A program made the translations under genes and the position numbers. Source: Bacteroidia bacterium (GTDB lineage: Bacteria > Bacteroidota > Bacteroidia > B-17B0 > Aurantibacillaceae). Taken from it: a stretch of 64,000 nucleotides of DNA. Numbering within the stretch: the first letter of the stretch is position 1; every line of letters begins with the position of its first letter. Positions 36,224 through 45,605 of the stretch are shown here, one piece after another. The stretch is taken from the NCBI GenBank assembly GCA_016787895.1, contig JAEUTN010000003.1, positions 16,478 to 80,477 on the forward strand, read 5' to 3'. The notes beneath the pieces were generated by a model, which saw only the letters and a program-made list of their open reading frames with translations, searched no databases and had not been told where the DNA came from.

Positions 36224-38530
36224 TTATTTAAATGCGTTTTGAGTGTATGGCTTCTTTGATTTTTTATAAATAAACAGCAAAAGCACCGGCAATAAAAACA
36301 AATCAGCTAAAAGGGCAATAAAAATGGTAATACAAATCAGTAAGCCGAAATAATAGATGCTCTGAAAATTGCTCAGCATCAAGGTCACAAAACCACCCAT
36401 TAAAATAAAAGTGGTAAGCACAATGGGTTTACCCGTTTCAAGGTAGCTGCGTTTAAAGGCGTACAGCAGGGATTTTCCTTTTTGTAATTCAATCTTTAAA
36501 CGGGATATGAAATGGATGGTATCGTCGGTGGCAATTCCAAAGGCAATGCTGAATACCAAAGCGGTGGCCGATTTGAGTTCAATGCCCGTTAAACCCATAA
36601 AACCGGAAACCACCAGCAAAGGAATAAGGTTAGGCAACAGAAATACCAGAACCATTTTCCAGCTTCGGTGCACCAATAAAGTAAGTACCGCAATTAACGC
36701 TATCGAAAAAGCAAAACCCTGCAGCATATTCTCTACCATATAGGCATTGTTTCTGTCAATCAGGTGAGCCGCGCCTGTAATAGTAACGGCAAAATCATTT
36801 TCTATGCCTGTTGCCTCAATAAACCTCATCAACGTATCATTCAATTCATTTACCCTTGCACTGCCAATGTCTCTGAATTTGGCGCTGATGCGCGTATGTC
36901 TTCCGTCTTCACTCACCAGTTTCAAAAGCTCCTTGTTTTTATTGTTTTTTTCAAGCAGGGGCCTTAAACTTTGGTAATCCTCTTCTGAAGGGAAAGCCCC
37001 CCTGCTATCAAACATCTGTTGGTTTAAGCTGTTCGCCACATTGGCTGCCGATAATACAAAACCGGCCCCGTAATTTTTTTTAATAAAGGAATCCAGGCGA
37101 TGGATGTGTTGTACCAGAGCGTAATCCCACACTTTTTTTGTACTGTCCTTAATGTGCAGGTCCAGTTCAAAAGGCCGGGCACCACTGTAGTGCGCATCAA
37201 AATAATTAAAGTCCCGTTTCACCTTTACCTTTTCACTCAGGTCTTCCAGCAGGGCATTGTTCACCCTTAGTTTTGACATACCAATGAACGATACAATCAG
37301 AACCAAAACACTGATGAAGACAATTTTTTTCTGATTTCTGAACACCAGGTGTATGCCTTTTTGCATGGTAAAGGGCCTTTTTGAGGGTGCTGAATTTTTT
37401 TCAATGTGTTTTCTTGGAGGTAAAAGTTGAAGCAGACTCGGAAGAAACGTATAGGTTAGCAAATAAGCAATACTCACACCAACAGACGTGTAAATTCCAA
37501 AGTCTCTTACCGGTTGTATGCTTGAAAACAAAAGCGATAAAAACCCGATAACGGTGGTGAGTAAGGTGAGAAAAGTAGGGTAGGCTACCTCTTTTCTGAT
37601 TTTTGAAAAAATGAAAGAGTTGTCATTGCCTTTTTTCCGTTCTTCGGTATAGGCCGAAAAAAAATGGCTCACATCACTCATGCCGGCCACAAAAATCATG
37701 GTGGGCAGCATACTGCACATAAGGTCAATGGATTTTCCGAATAACTGCATGAAACCCAAGGTCCAAATAACCGATACGATCACTACGGTAATGGGCACTA
37801 AGGTGCCGTAAACACTTCTGAAACTGAACCATAGCATAACCAGAACGAAGAAGAATGCCAAAAGCAAAAACAGCACAAACTCCCGCTGCAATTGCTGGAG
37901 GTATACCTGTTGGGCGAAGATGCGCCCGGCATAATGCACCTCTTCAGTTGGATAGGAAGATAAACTTTGTTCTATGTTCGAAGCCAGGGCATCGCTTTTT
38001 GCTTTGCTCAGGCCTTCCTCGGTTTTTACATACAAACACAGGGAACCGGCGTCCTCGGCAAAAAAAGCCCCCACCAAATTGGGATCCGAATAAATAGAAA
38101 CACTGTCCTCTTTGTAACGGGTTTCGTCCTCCAGATGCATCAATGGAAGTCTTAAGGGCACAATTCCTCCAAGGTTAAACCTGCTGAGTCGGGTAGGGCT
38201 TTGTACTTCTTTCACACCGGGCAATTGTTTCAGTGTTTCGTACAAACTGTCAATACGGTACAGGAAATCTTTTCTGAACTGCCCCCCTTTATTTTCAATG
38301 GCAATCAGTACAAATTCATTGTCGTATTCAAAGGTTTGGCGGTAGGCTTCATACTGTTTTAATTCCTCGTTTTCATTGGGAAATAAAGCTTCAAAATCGT
38401 AATCGAAACCCAGAAGCGGAAGACGGGAAAGAAAAAACGCCGTCATCAGGGCAATGCATCCTAAAATCAGGACATGGAGCAGGGGGCGTTTTGGAGAATT
38501 CAAGAGACTAAAGATACATTTATACAACAA
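36224..38530 (-). CDS. MMPL-family RND exporter
   Basis: 768 residues with the duplicated RND layout: one helix, a large periplasmic loop (about 40-200), five helices (about 215-375), then a second helix, a second loop (about 425-600) and five more helices. Motifs SDVSHFFSAYTEER and IATDDTIHFISRL are the paired TM4-type motifs with the acidic residues used for proton relay. MMPL/HAE3-type exporters move lipids or hydrophobic compounds from the inner membrane. The first in-frame starts are TTG codons at 38530 and 38527 (no ATG fits), so initiation is at a rare codon. It is divergent from pruA across 62 bases. Confidence 0.88.
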   Translation of the reverse strand: MLYKCIFSLLNSPKRPLLHVLILGCIALMTAFFLSRLPLLGFDYDFEALFPNENEELKQYEAYRQTFEYDNEFVLIAIENKGGQFRKDFLYRIDSLYETLKQLPGVKEVQSPTRLSRFNLGGIVPLRLPLMHLEDETRYKEDSVSIYSDPNLVGAFFAEDAGSLCLYVKTEEGLSKAKSDALASNIEQSLSSYPTEEVHYAGRIFAQQVYLQQLQREFVLFLLLAFFFVLVMLWFSFRSVYGTLVPITVVIVSVIWTLGFMQLFGKSIDLMCSMLPTMIFVAGMSDVSHFFSAYTEERKKGNDNSFIFSKIRKEVAYPTFLTLLTTVIGFLSLLFSSIQPVRDFGIYTSVGVSIAYLLTYTFLPSLLQLLPPRKHIEKNSAPSKRPFTMQKGIHLVFRNQKKIVFISVLVLIVSFIGMSKLRVNNALLEDLSEKVKVKRDFNYFDAHYSGARPFELDLHIKDSTKKVWDYALVQHIHRLDSFIKKNYGAGFVLSAANVANSLNQQMFDSRGAFPSEEDYQSLRPLLEKNNKNKELLKLVSEDGRHTRISAKFRDIGSARVNELNDTLMRFIEATGIENDFAVTITGAAHLIDRNNAYMVENMLQGFAFSIALIAVLTLLVHRSWKMVLVFLLPNLIPLLVVSGFMGLTGIELKSATALVFSIAFGIATDDTIHFISRLKIELQKGKSLLYAFKRSYLETGKPIVLTTFILMGGFVTLMLSNFQSIYYFGLLICITIFIALLADLFLLPVLLLFIYKKSKKPYTQNAFK

Positions 38531-38539
38531 ATTAAAACC

Positions 38540-38547
38540 TATCTTTG
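38540..38547 (+). promoter_or_regulatory. -7 element for pruA
   Basis: TATCTTTG, an exact TAnnTTTG, 45 bases before the ATG at 38593. No -33 TTG at the usual distance. Confidence 0.45.
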
Positions 38548-38592
38548 TTGCCTTAAAAATTAATTTTACTACCCTAAAAATCCCATACGTTT

Positions 38593-40224
38593 ATGTCAAA
38601 AGGAGCCTTTAAAGTACCCGTTGCGGTGAACGAACCTGTTAAAAATTATGCCCCCGGCAGTCCTGAACGCAAAGAACTTCAGGCCATGCTAAAGGAACTC
38701 AGAAGTCGTGAACTCGACATTCCTATGTACATTGGGGGTAAAGAAGTACGCTCGAATGTTATCGCACGTTTAGCCCCTCCTCATGATCACAAACATACCC
38801 TGGGTCATTTTCATAAAAGTGATAAGTCGCATGTTGAACAGGCCATTAACGCCGCGCTGGCTGCAAAAGACAAGTGGGCCGCCCTTTCATGGGAGCACCG
38901 CGCTTCTATATTCTTAAAAGCGGCTGAGCTGATTGCCGGACCTTACCGTGCAAAATTAAACGCGGCTACTATGTTAGGACAAAGCAAAAGCGTGTACCAG
39001 GCCGAAATTGACAGCGCCTGTGAAATCATTGACTTTTTGCGTTTTAATGTGCAATACATGACGGAGATATATGCCGACCAGCCCATTTCATCTCCTGGCG
39101 TTTGGAACCGTTTAGAGTGGCGACCTTTAGAAGGATTTGTTTACGCGCTCACCCCGTTTAACTTTACTGCCATTGCGGGCAATTTACCAACCAGTTGTGC
39201 CATGATGGGCAATGTGGTGGTGTGGAAACCCAGCAATACCCAGGTATATAGCGCCAATGTGCTCATGGAAATTTTCAGAAAAGCCGGAGTGCCGGATGGG
39301 GTCATCAATTTGATTTACCCCAGCGGACCCGATGCGGCTGAAGTAGTGTTTAATCATAAAGATTTTGCAGGTATCCATTTTACAGGAAGCACCGAGGTGT
39401 TTCAAAACATTTGGCAAACCATTGGCAACAACATTCACAAATATCGTTCTTACCCGCGCATTGTTGGCGAAACAGGAGGTAAAGATTTTATCATGGCCCA
39501 TCCTTCAGCCGATGTAAAAGCCCTTGCTACCGCCATTTCAAGAGGAGCCTTTGAATACCAGGGTCAGAAATGCTCGGCTGCTTCGCGCGTTTATATACCA
39601 TCCAACCTTTGGGAAGAAACCAAAGCATTGGTTTTGGCCGACCTGAAATCCATGAAAATGGGACCCACTGAAGACTTCACCAACTTTATCAACGCGGTGA
39701 TCGACGAAAAGAGTTTTGATAAACTCTCAAAATACATTGATGCGGCGAAAAAAGACAGCAGCGTTGAACTCATTGCCGGTGGAAAATGCGATAAAAGCAA
39801 AGGCTATTTTATTGAGCCTACCATTCTTGTAAGTAAAGACCCTAAATACATTACCATGTGTGAGGAGTTGTTTGGTCCGGTGTTAACCGTTTATGTGTAC
39901 GATGAAAACAAGTTTGAAGAAACCCTTGAACTGGTGGACAACACGTCAAACTATGCATTAACCGGTGCCATTATTTCTCAGGATCGCTACGCGATTGAAT
40001 TGGCAACCAAAAAACTCAGCAATTCGGCTGGTAATTTTTACATCAACGATAAGTGTACAGGCGCTGTAGTGGGTCAGCAACCTTTTGGCGGCGCCAGGGG
40101 AAGCGGAACCAACGATAAAGCCGGCGCTAAAATCAATTTGCTTCGTTGGGTATCGCCGCGTACCATTAAGGAAACATTTGTTCCGGCAACGGATTACAAA
40201 TACCCTTTTTTGCAGGCGGATTAG
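38593..40224 (+). CDS. pruA: L-glutamate gamma-semialdehyde dehydrogenase (1-pyrroline-5-carboxylate dehydrogenase)
   Basis: Second step of proline catabolism: NAD-linked oxidation of glutamate semialdehyde to glutamate. 543 residues, the size of the mitochondrial/Bacteroidota single-function type rather than the PutA fusion. Catalytic Cys327 in GQKCSAASR and general base E293 in VGETGGKD; TPFNFTAIAGNLPTS (the substrate and NAD loop) and PFGGARGSGTNDKAG are also intact. The N-terminal extension before the ALDH fold is standard for this family. No proline dehydrogenase gene lies next to it. Confidence 0.96.
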   Translation: MSKGAFKVPVAVNEPVKNYAPGSPERKELQAMLKELRSRELDIPMYIGGKEVRSNVIARLAPPHDHKHTLGHFHKSDKSHVEQAINAALAAKDKWAALSWEHRASIFLKAAELIAGPYRAKLNAATMLGQSKSVYQAEIDSACEIIDFLRFNVQYMTEIYADQPISSPGVWNRLEWRPLEGFVYALTPFNFTAIAGNLPTSCAMMGNVVVWKPSNTQVYSANVLMEIFRKAGVPDGVINLIYPSGPDAAEVVFNHKDFAGIHFTGSTEVFQNIWQTIGNNIHKYRSYPRIVGETGGKDFIMAHPSADVKALATAISRGAFEYQGQKCSAASRVYIPSNLWEETKALVLADLKSMKMGPTEDFTNFINAVIDEKSFDKLSKYIDAAKKDSSVELIAGGKCDKSKGYFIEPTILVSKDPKYITMCEELFGPVLTVYVYDENKFEETLELVDNTSNYALTGAIISQDRYAIELATKKLSNSAGNFYINDKCTGAVVGQQPFGGARGSGTNDKAGAKINLLRWVSPRTIKETFVPATDYKYPFLQAD

Positions 40225-40244
40225 ATTGGTTTAGAAGGTTGAAC

Positions 40245-40299
40245 CCGCCTTCGCTTTTCATCAGCCGAAACAATTGTGAAGGCTGAAAAGCTTCGGCGG
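40245..40299. repeat. Imperfect inverted repeat (REP-like) after pruA
   Basis: Left arm 40245-40266 (CCGCC..GCTTTTCA..GCC) and right arm 40281-40299 (GGCTGAAAAGC..GGCGG) pair over about 16 positions around a 14-base loop. No T run follows, so it is not a classic terminator. It resembles a dispersed palindromic unit; no second copy was noticed in this window. Confidence 0.5.
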
Positions 40300-40396
40300 A
40301 CAAGGTTTATGAAGGTTGAGAAAGTTCTATACTGTCTAATTTCCCCCTTTTGACTTTAATATTTAACCAAATTCTATCCTCAAAGTCCTCTTTTTA

Positions 40397-40428
40397 TTTG
40401 CAGGAACGGCAGCTTTCGTCTAACTTGT
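40397..40428 (+). promoter_or_regulatory. Candidate promoter for the M43 protease gene
   Basis: TTTG (40397-40400), 20-base spacer, TAACTTGT (40421-40428; two mismatches in the last positions), 25 bases before ATG 40454. Confidence 0.4.
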
Positions 40429-40453
40429 GCTATTAATTCTGATAAAATCACGC

Positions 40454-42067
40454 ATGAAATTTAAATTTACTTTTACCGCACTCTCTTTGTTTTTTGTTTT
40501 ATCTGTGGGTGCTCAAACGCCCCTTGTCAATTCCGCTAAACTTAACCGCTGTGGCACGCAATTGCCCGGTGAGGCCTGGGATAACTGGTTCAATCAAAAA
40601 GTGGAGGAATACAAACAAAATAAAGCAGCCGGAAAAATTCAGGCCGCCACACTTACCATCCCTGTTGTGGTGCATATTATCCATGGTGGACAGGCCATGG
40701 GAACCCATCCTAACATTTCACAAGCACAGGTAAATTCACAAATTCCGGTATTGAACGACGATTTTGCAGGTACAGGATTAAACGTGGGCAATTTGGCCGC
40801 TACGGCTTTCTCGGCAGTAGGAGCAGCAAACTGCGACATTGTATTTTGTTTGGCCGAGAAGGATCCTAACGGAGTGAGTTTGGCTCAACCCGGTATTGAT
40901 CGTGTAAATTACACCAGCAATGGCTGGGCTAATCCCACCAGTTTTAGTTCGCCGTCCAGCTTTCAAAATTATATCAATGGCACCGTTAAACCGGCTACCA
41001 TTTGGGATCCTACCCGTTATCTGAACATTTGGGTATCGGATGTGAGTTCTTCTGCCGGCCTTTTAGGTTACGCCACATTTCCTGCCGGTTCCGGACTTAC
41101 AGGAATCCCGGGCTCAACCGGCTCGGCTTCAACCGATGGGGTTTGGGTTTGGAGCAGGTCCTTTGGAACCACAGGTGTATTTACACCTTACCACAAAGGC
41201 CGCACCGCTACTCACGAAATAGGCCACTGGCTGGGTCTTCGCCACATTAATGGTGATGCTGCTTGCGGAAACGACTTTTGTAATGATACTCCCGTTCAAC
41301 AGGCACTGAATTTTGGCTGCCCGAACTACCCGAAAATTTCTTGTTCAAACGGTCCGAATGGAGAAATGTTCATGAATTTTATGGATTACTGCGATGACCT
41401 TTGTTTGTACATGTTTACTCCTGACCAAAACGCCAGGATTCAAACGGCTATGGCCAACTCCCCTTTCCGTAAGTTTTTAAATGCCAGCTCAGCAACGCTT
41501 TGTAATGTTCCGGCGGTAGCCCCAACAGCCACCTTTTCCATTGAAAGCACCAATTGCCGCGATTCCTTGGTTAAACCCACCAATTTCACTACCGGTAGCC
41601 CATTACCTTCTTACGTTTGGTCTGCCACGCCTTCTCTTGGGGTAAGTTTTGTACCCAATACAGCAGCCGCCAATCCAAGTATCACGTTTATGTACCCGGG
41701 TTTCTATACTGTGGCTTTAACTGCTACCAATGGTGCAGGCAGCAGCACTTATTCTGAATATATATTGGTTTACGATTGTGCCGATGGTGTTGGTATTGAG
41801 GAGTCGAAAGGTTTGAACGAACTCATCAGAATTCAGCCCAACCCGGGCACAGGATGGTTTACCATTCAAACTGCCTTTACCGGATCAAGAGGGCTTGAAT
41901 TAACGGTTTACAATGCATTGGGTCAAGCTGTTCATCACGAGCAATGGAACGACCTGAAACAAACAGAACTGACACTCGACCTTAGGGAGCTGCCGGCAGG
42001 TATTTACAGCGTTTCTATGGTAAGCGCGAATAAAGGCGCAGTCAAACGATTGGTCATAACACGCTAG
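40454..42067 (+). CDS. T9SS-secreted M43-family (pappalysin/cytophagalysin) metalloprotease
   Basis: 537 residues from ATG 40454 (MKFKFTFTALSLFFVLSVGAQ, clean signal peptide); the frame extends upstream without another good start. The metzincin zinc site is HEIGHWLGLRH (H254, E255, H258, H264) and the Met-turn is FMDY with M310. The N-terminal part (about 55-200) has IPVVVHIIHGG typical of M43 enzymes, and Cys pairs (CGNDFC, CPNYPKISC) follow the zinc site. A PKD-like domain lies at about 365-445, then a T9SS tail (IRIQPNPGTGWFTIQT). It should degrade proteins outside the cell. Confidence 0.94.
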   Translation: MKFKFTFTALSLFFVLSVGAQTPLVNSAKLNRCGTQLPGEAWDNWFNQKVEEYKQNKAAGKIQAATLTIPVVVHIIHGGQAMGTHPNISQAQVNSQIPVLNDDFAGTGLNVGNLAATAFSAVGAANCDIVFCLAEKDPNGVSLAQPGIDRVNYTSNGWANPTSFSSPSSFQNYINGTVKPATIWDPTRYLNIWVSDVSSSAGLLGYATFPAGSGLTGIPGSTGSASTDGVWVWSRSFGTTGVFTPYHKGRTATHEIGHWLGLRHINGDAACGNDFCNDTPVQQALNFGCPNYPKISCSNGPNGEMFMNFMDYCDDLCLYMFTPDQNARIQTAMANSPFRKFLNASSATLCNVPAVAPTATFSIESTNCRDSLVKPTNFTTGSPLPSYVWSATPSLGVSFVPNTAAANPSITFMYPGFYTVALTATNGAGSSTYSEYILVYDCADGVGIEESKGLNELIRIQPNPGTGWFTIQTAFTGSRGLELTVYNALGQAVHHEQWNDLKQTELTLDLRELPAGIYSVSMVSANKGAVKRLVITR

Positions 42068-42077
42068 AAGTTGTTTC

Positions 42078-42110
42078 AAAAAAAAGCCTCCGAACTGGGG
42101 GCTTTTTTTT
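42078..42110 (+). terminator. Terminator after the M43 protease gene
   Basis: Stem AAAAAGCCTCC / GGGGGCTTTTT with a 5-base loop and eight T; symmetrical enough to work in both directions. Confidence 0.9.
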
Positions 42111-42171
42111 CAGTACAAAATTGTTCAAACAAATAAACAACGGTTTTGTTAAGAATTCAGTGCATCCAAAG

Positions 42172-42201
42172 TTGAAAGGATTTGTTCCTGCTCTATTTTT
42201 G
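42172..42201 (+). promoter_or_regulatory. Promoter of the SirB1-like gene, predicted leaderless
   Basis: TTG (42172-42174), 19-base spacer, TATTTTTG (42194-42201, exact). The ATG is at 42207, so by the spacing seen at the SRP RNA gene transcription would begin at or within one base of the start codon. Confidence 0.65.
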
Positions 42202-42206
42202 TTTTT

Positions 42207-43103
42207 ATGGCCGCTAAACGAAAAGCAGAATTGAGCCTGAAGGAAGTGATCGCCCTCATTACACTTCTGGACGACCCCGATGAAACCATTTACGTTCAGG
42301 TGAAAGAGCGTTTTGTTACCCTTGGTCCACCGGCCATCCCACACCTTGAAACCGCCTGGGAAAACAGTTTTGATGCCATTATGCAAAAACGCATCGAAAC
42401 CATTATCCACACCATACAATTCGAACTGCTTCAAAAAGCACTTAAGGATTGGGCCAGGGATGAAAGCGATGATCTTTTAAAAGGCGTGTTATTACTGGCC
42501 CGTTACCAATATCCTGATCTGGACGAAAACAAAGTAAAAAAGTTGCTTCACCAAATCAAACAAGACGTTTGGTTGGAATTGCAGGACGACCTTACTGCAT
42601 TGGAAAAGGTGAAGATCATCAACCACATTTTATTTGAAGTGCATCAGTTCAGTGGAAACATCACCAATTACCATGCCCCACAGAATTCATTCATTAACAA
42701 TGTACTTGAAAGCAAAAAAGGAAATCCACTGATGCTGAGTGTAGTGTACATGCTCATTTGCAAAGAACTCAACATCCCGGTGTATGGCATCAACCTTCCT
42801 CAGCACTTTGTTCTGGCTTACATCAACGATTACGCCAACTTAATCGACGTTAACAACAAAACGCTTTCCAACAACATTTTGTTTTACATCAATCCTTTCA
42901 GCAAGGGATTAATGTTTAACCAAAACGATATTGATCAGTTTTTAAAACAATTAAAGCTGGAGCCCGAACCAAAGTACTATTTGCCTTGCAGCAATGTGGA
43001 AGTAGTGAAACGTTGTTTGAATAATCTGATTTACTCTTACGAAAAGCTGGGCTATATTGAAAAAGTAGAGGAATTGAAACTTCTTGAAAAGCAGGTGCAA
43101 TAA
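42207..43103 (+). CDS. SirB1/transglutaminase-like-fold protein
   Basis: 298 residues. The first 90 residues are helical and HEAT-like (VIALITLLDDPDETIYVQVKERF). Residues 100-230 match the SirB1_N/transglutaminase-like core 2 pattern (NPLMLSVVYMLICKELNIPVYGINLPQHFVLAY). The Cys expected of an active transglutaminase is absent: the equivalent position in KGNPLMLS has none, as in other SirB1 proteins, so a non-catalytic or different activity is likely. The C-terminal part (YLPCSNVEVVKRCLNNLIYSY) is helical and TPR-like. Function unknown in the family. Confidence 0.82.
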   Translation: MAAKRKAELSLKEVIALITLLDDPDETIYVQVKERFVTLGPPAIPHLETAWENSFDAIMQKRIETIIHTIQFELLQKALKDWARDESDDLLKGVLLLARYQYPDLDENKVKKLLHQIKQDVWLELQDDLTALEKVKIINHILFEVHQFSGNITNYHAPQNSFINNVLESKKGNPLMLSVVYMLICKELNIPVYGINLPQHFVLAYINDYANLIDVNNKTLSNNILFYINPFSKGLMFNQNDIDQFLKQLKLEPEPKYYLPCSNVEVVKRCLNNLIYSYEKLGYIEKVEELKLLEKQVQ

Positions 43104-43129
43104 TTATAAATCTGCTTAAAGAACCAGTT

Positions 43130-43158
43130 AAAGTCCTGCTGACAATCAGGACTTTTTT
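43130..43158 (+). terminator. Terminator of the SirB1-like gene, overlapping the convergent BFN stop
   Basis: Stem AAAGTCCTG / CAGGACTTT (9 bp), 8-base loop, six T. The right arm covers the BFN stop codon (43146-43148 on minus). Confidence 0.88.
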
Positions 43159-43760
43159 CGTTGATTGAGCTCGTCACGAATTTTGGAAGCCATTTCGTAT
43201 TTTTCTTCGTCGAGCGCGGTTTGCAGCATGTTTCTTAATTCCTCGCTGCTTTTGGCTTTGTACTCCTCCGAACCTCCGCTTGATTTTTCGGCTTTCACTT
43301 CCTTGGTTTTAGGCTCCAGATTTTCGGTATTTCCGGCTGTATCGGTGTCGCTGTCCAGCACCACGCCGGCGTTTTTGAGAATAAACTCGTAGGTAAAAAT
43401 ATCGCAATTGTAACGAACTGCCAGAGCAATGGCGTCGCTGGTACGCGCATCAATTTCCACTTCACGGCTGCCATCGCTGCAAATTAATTTGGCGTAAAAA
43501 ATGCCTTCCACCAGGTTGTATATAAGTACTTCGTTTACCTGTATGTCAAAAGCAGAAGTAAAAGCTTTAAAGAGGTCGTGGGTGAGGGGACGGCTGGGAC
43601 TCATTTTTTCAAGCTCGATGGCAATGGCCTGGGCCTCAAAACCTCCAATGATGATGGGCAATCGTCGCGTTCCCGTTGTTTCTCCCAGCACAAGCGCGTA
43701 GGCTCCGCTTTGGGTCTGGCTGTACGACAATCCAACAATTTCTAAGCGAACCTTCTTCAT
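43146..43760 (-). CDS. Bifunctional nuclease (BFN/DUF151) family protein with UVR motif
   Basis: 204 residues. The BFN domain spans about 1-135 (LVLGETTGTRRLPIIIGGFEAQAIAIELE, DARTSDAIALAVRY). A low-complexity linker follows, then a C-terminal UVR motif (LRNMLQTALDEEKYEMASKIRDEL), the helical hairpin through which UvrB and UvrC interact. Plant BFN proteins have DNase and RNase activity; bacterial function is uncertain. It follows etfA by 32 bases on the same strand and may be the last gene of the etf transcript. Confidence 0.88.
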   Translation of the reverse strand: MKKVRLEIVGLSYSQTQSGAYALVLGETTGTRRLPIIIGGFEAQAIAIELEKMSPSRPLTHDLFKAFTSAFDIQVNEVLIYNLVEGIFYAKLICSDGSREVEIDARTSDAIALAVRYNCDIFTYEFILKNAGVVLDSDTDTAGNTENLEPKTKEVKAEKSSGGSEEYKAKSSEELRNMLQTALDEEKYEMASKIRDELNQRKKS

Positions 43761-43792
43761 GAACTGAATTCTAATTTAGGAAAAAATCCTGA

Positions 43793-44770
43793 CTAGTTTT
43801 GGTTGGCTTTAAATTTTTTAATGGCCTCGGTTAATTTCGGAATCACCGTGAACGCGTCACCCAAAATACCGTAGTCAGCCGATTTAAAAAACGGGGCTTC
43901 CTTGTCATTATTAATCACCACAATGGTTTTGCTGCCGTTTACACCTGCCAAATGCTGTATGGCTCCTGAGATGCCTACGGCGATATATAAATTCGGACGT
44001 ATGGCCACCCCGGTTTGGCCCACGTGTTCGTGGTGCGGACGCCAGTGCAGGTCAGCTACAGGGCGGGAGCAGGCGGTAGTAGCACCCAAAGAGTTGGCCA
44101 ATTCTTCAATCATGCCCCAGTTTTCAGGTCCTTTCATGCCTCTGCCCGCGCTTACTACCAGTTCAGCTTCCGGCAAAGGAACCATGCCTCCGGTGGCGTT
44201 TGATTTGGTTTCTTTTATGGTGATGCGCGATTTCACTGCGCTCAAATCCGGTTGAAAATCCTGAATGGTTGCTTTGTTTTCACCCAACACTACCGGGAAA
44301 CTGTTTGGCAGCAGAGAAATGATTTTTACTTCACTGTGAATGGTGTAAATGGCATTGGCTTTGCCGGAGAATACGTTTTTCTTAACTTCAAAAGTACTGC
44401 CGTTTACAACCGGGTAATCAATGGCACCGGCTACCAAACCTGCTTTGAGACGTGCAGACAAACGAGGGGCTATGGCTTTGCCTGCAATATCGAAAGCAAA
44501 CACAATAACTTTTGCCCCGCATTGTTTAACAGCTTGCTCAACTGCGGCACAACTCAGCATGTGGTCGGCGTTCAGGCTTTCATTGTTCATGTTCAGGATG
44601 GCGGTGGCTCCCGCTTTTCCCAACTCTTCGAGGTGTTCGGCCGAAGCCTGATTCACCAGCGCCGTAACGCCTCCTCCGGTAAGGGCGGCGATTTTAGAAG
44701 CGTATTGAACGCATTCCAATGAGGATTTTTTGACGCGGTTTTTATTGATTTCTGTATAAACTAATACCAT
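43793..44770 (-). CDS. etfA: Electron transfer flavoprotein, alpha subunit
   Basis: 325 residues. FAD-binding C-terminal domain with ELVVSAGRGMKGPENW, VGQTGVAIRPNLYIAVGISGAIQHLAG and the SADYGILGD loop; N-terminal alpha/beta domain from MVLVYTEINKN. It pairs with EtfB to pass electrons from acyl-CoA and related dehydrogenases to the quinone pool. The gene follows etfB by 30 bases. Confidence 0.97.
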   Translation of the reverse strand: MVLVYTEINKNRVKKSSLECVQYASKIAALTGGGVTALVNQASAEHLEELGKAGATAILNMNNESLNADHMLSCAAVEQAVKQCGAKVIVFAFDIAGKAIAPRLSARLKAGLVAGAIDYPVVNGSTFEVKKNVFSGKANAIYTIHSEVKIISLLPNSFPVVLGENKATIQDFQPDLSAVKSRITIKETKSNATGGMVPLPEAELVVSAGRGMKGPENWGMIEELANSLGATTACSRPVADLHWRPHHEHVGQTGVAIRPNLYIAVGISGAIQHLAGVNGSKTIVVINNDKEAPFFKSADYGILGDAFTVIPKLTEAIKKFKANQN

Positions 44771-44800
44771 GGTTAAATTTCTTTTGGGTTAATGTTCTGC

Positions 44801-45556
44801 TTAAATCACTTTGGCTTCGGTGTGAAGCAATTTTACAAGTTCATCCATTTGATCTTCACCCAGCATTTTGCAGCTGGTTCTTCCCGGATTCAAATCAAAA
44901 CTTTTTACTGAAGTGAGTGGTCCCGAAACTTCGGGAGAGTTTATGGGTTTTACTACTTCCAAAGGTTTGGTTCGGGCAGCCATAATGCCGCGCATGTTAG
45001 GAATACGCTGTTCAGCCATGCCTTTGGCGCAGCTGATAACGGCGGGTAATTCACATTCCACTACTCTCGAACCTCCGTCAACATCGTGCTCGGCTGTGAG
45101 TTTGCCACCAGCAATATCTAATTTAGTTGCAAGAGAAATCAAAGGATAATCCAATACGCCCGCAATCATGCCGGCTACGGAGGATCCATTGTAATTGATG
45201 GTTTCCTTTCCTGTTAAAATAAGCTCATAGCCTTTTTCTTTGGCATAGGCGGCAATCTGATCCGCTACAAAAAAGGAATCAGGACCTTCAGCGTCTATTC
45301 TTACCGCGTCATCAGCTCCCAGTGCCAGTCCTTTTCGGATGGTGGCGTCCCCGTCGGGCAAACCCACATGAATAAGGGTCACTTTTTCAGCCAGATTGGC
45401 CTCTTTCAATTCAAGCGCTCTTACCAAAGCATACCATTCGTCGTAAGGATTGATGATAAACGTAACGCCGGCGGCATTAAATTTGGTGTTGTTATCGCTG
45501 AACTGAATTTTAGTGGTGGTGTCGGGAACGTTGCTGATGGCGACCAGAATTTTCAT
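44801..45556 (-). CDS. etfB: Electron transfer flavoprotein, beta subunit
   Basis: 251 residues from ATG 45556 (MKILVAISNVPDTTTKIQF); the frame continues upstream to 45577 but that would lie over the -7 box. Motifs NPYDEWYALVRALEL, the AMP-binding region and GKETINYNGSSVAGMIAGVLDYPLIS are present. The C-terminal arm contacts EtfA. A near-consensus promoter sits 19 bases upstream, so etfBA (and perhaps BFN) is one operon. Confidence 0.97.
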   Translation of the reverse strand: MKILVAISNVPDTTTKIQFSDNNTKFNAAGVTFIINPYDEWYALVRALELKEANLAEKVTLIHVGLPDGDATIRKGLALGADDAVRIDAEGPDSFFVADQIAAYAKEKGYELILTGKETINYNGSSVAGMIAGVLDYPLISLATKLDIAGGKLTAEHDVDGGSRVVECELPAVISCAKGMAEQRIPNMRGIMAARTKPLEVVKPINSPEVSGPLTSVKSFDLNPGRTSCKMLGEDQMDELVKLLHTEAKVI

Positions 45557-45574
45557 AGGCTGTAAAATAGGTCG

Positions 45575-45605
45575 CAAAAATAGGAATTTTAATGCCTTTT
45601 AACAA
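45575..45605 (-). promoter_or_regulatory. etfBA promoter
   Basis: Minus strand: TTG (45605-45603), exactly 20 bases, TATTTTTG (45582-45575, exact). The ATG is 19 bases on. Confidence 0.75.

Noticed and set aside
42207..43103. Active transglutaminase
   Set aside because: The catalytic Cys is missing in the core motif, so only the fold is claimed.
44252..44722. 156-residue ORF opposite etfA (and 221-residue ORF opposite pfkA at 55165-55830)
   Set aside because: Antisense shadows of well-conserved genes; no family resemblance.
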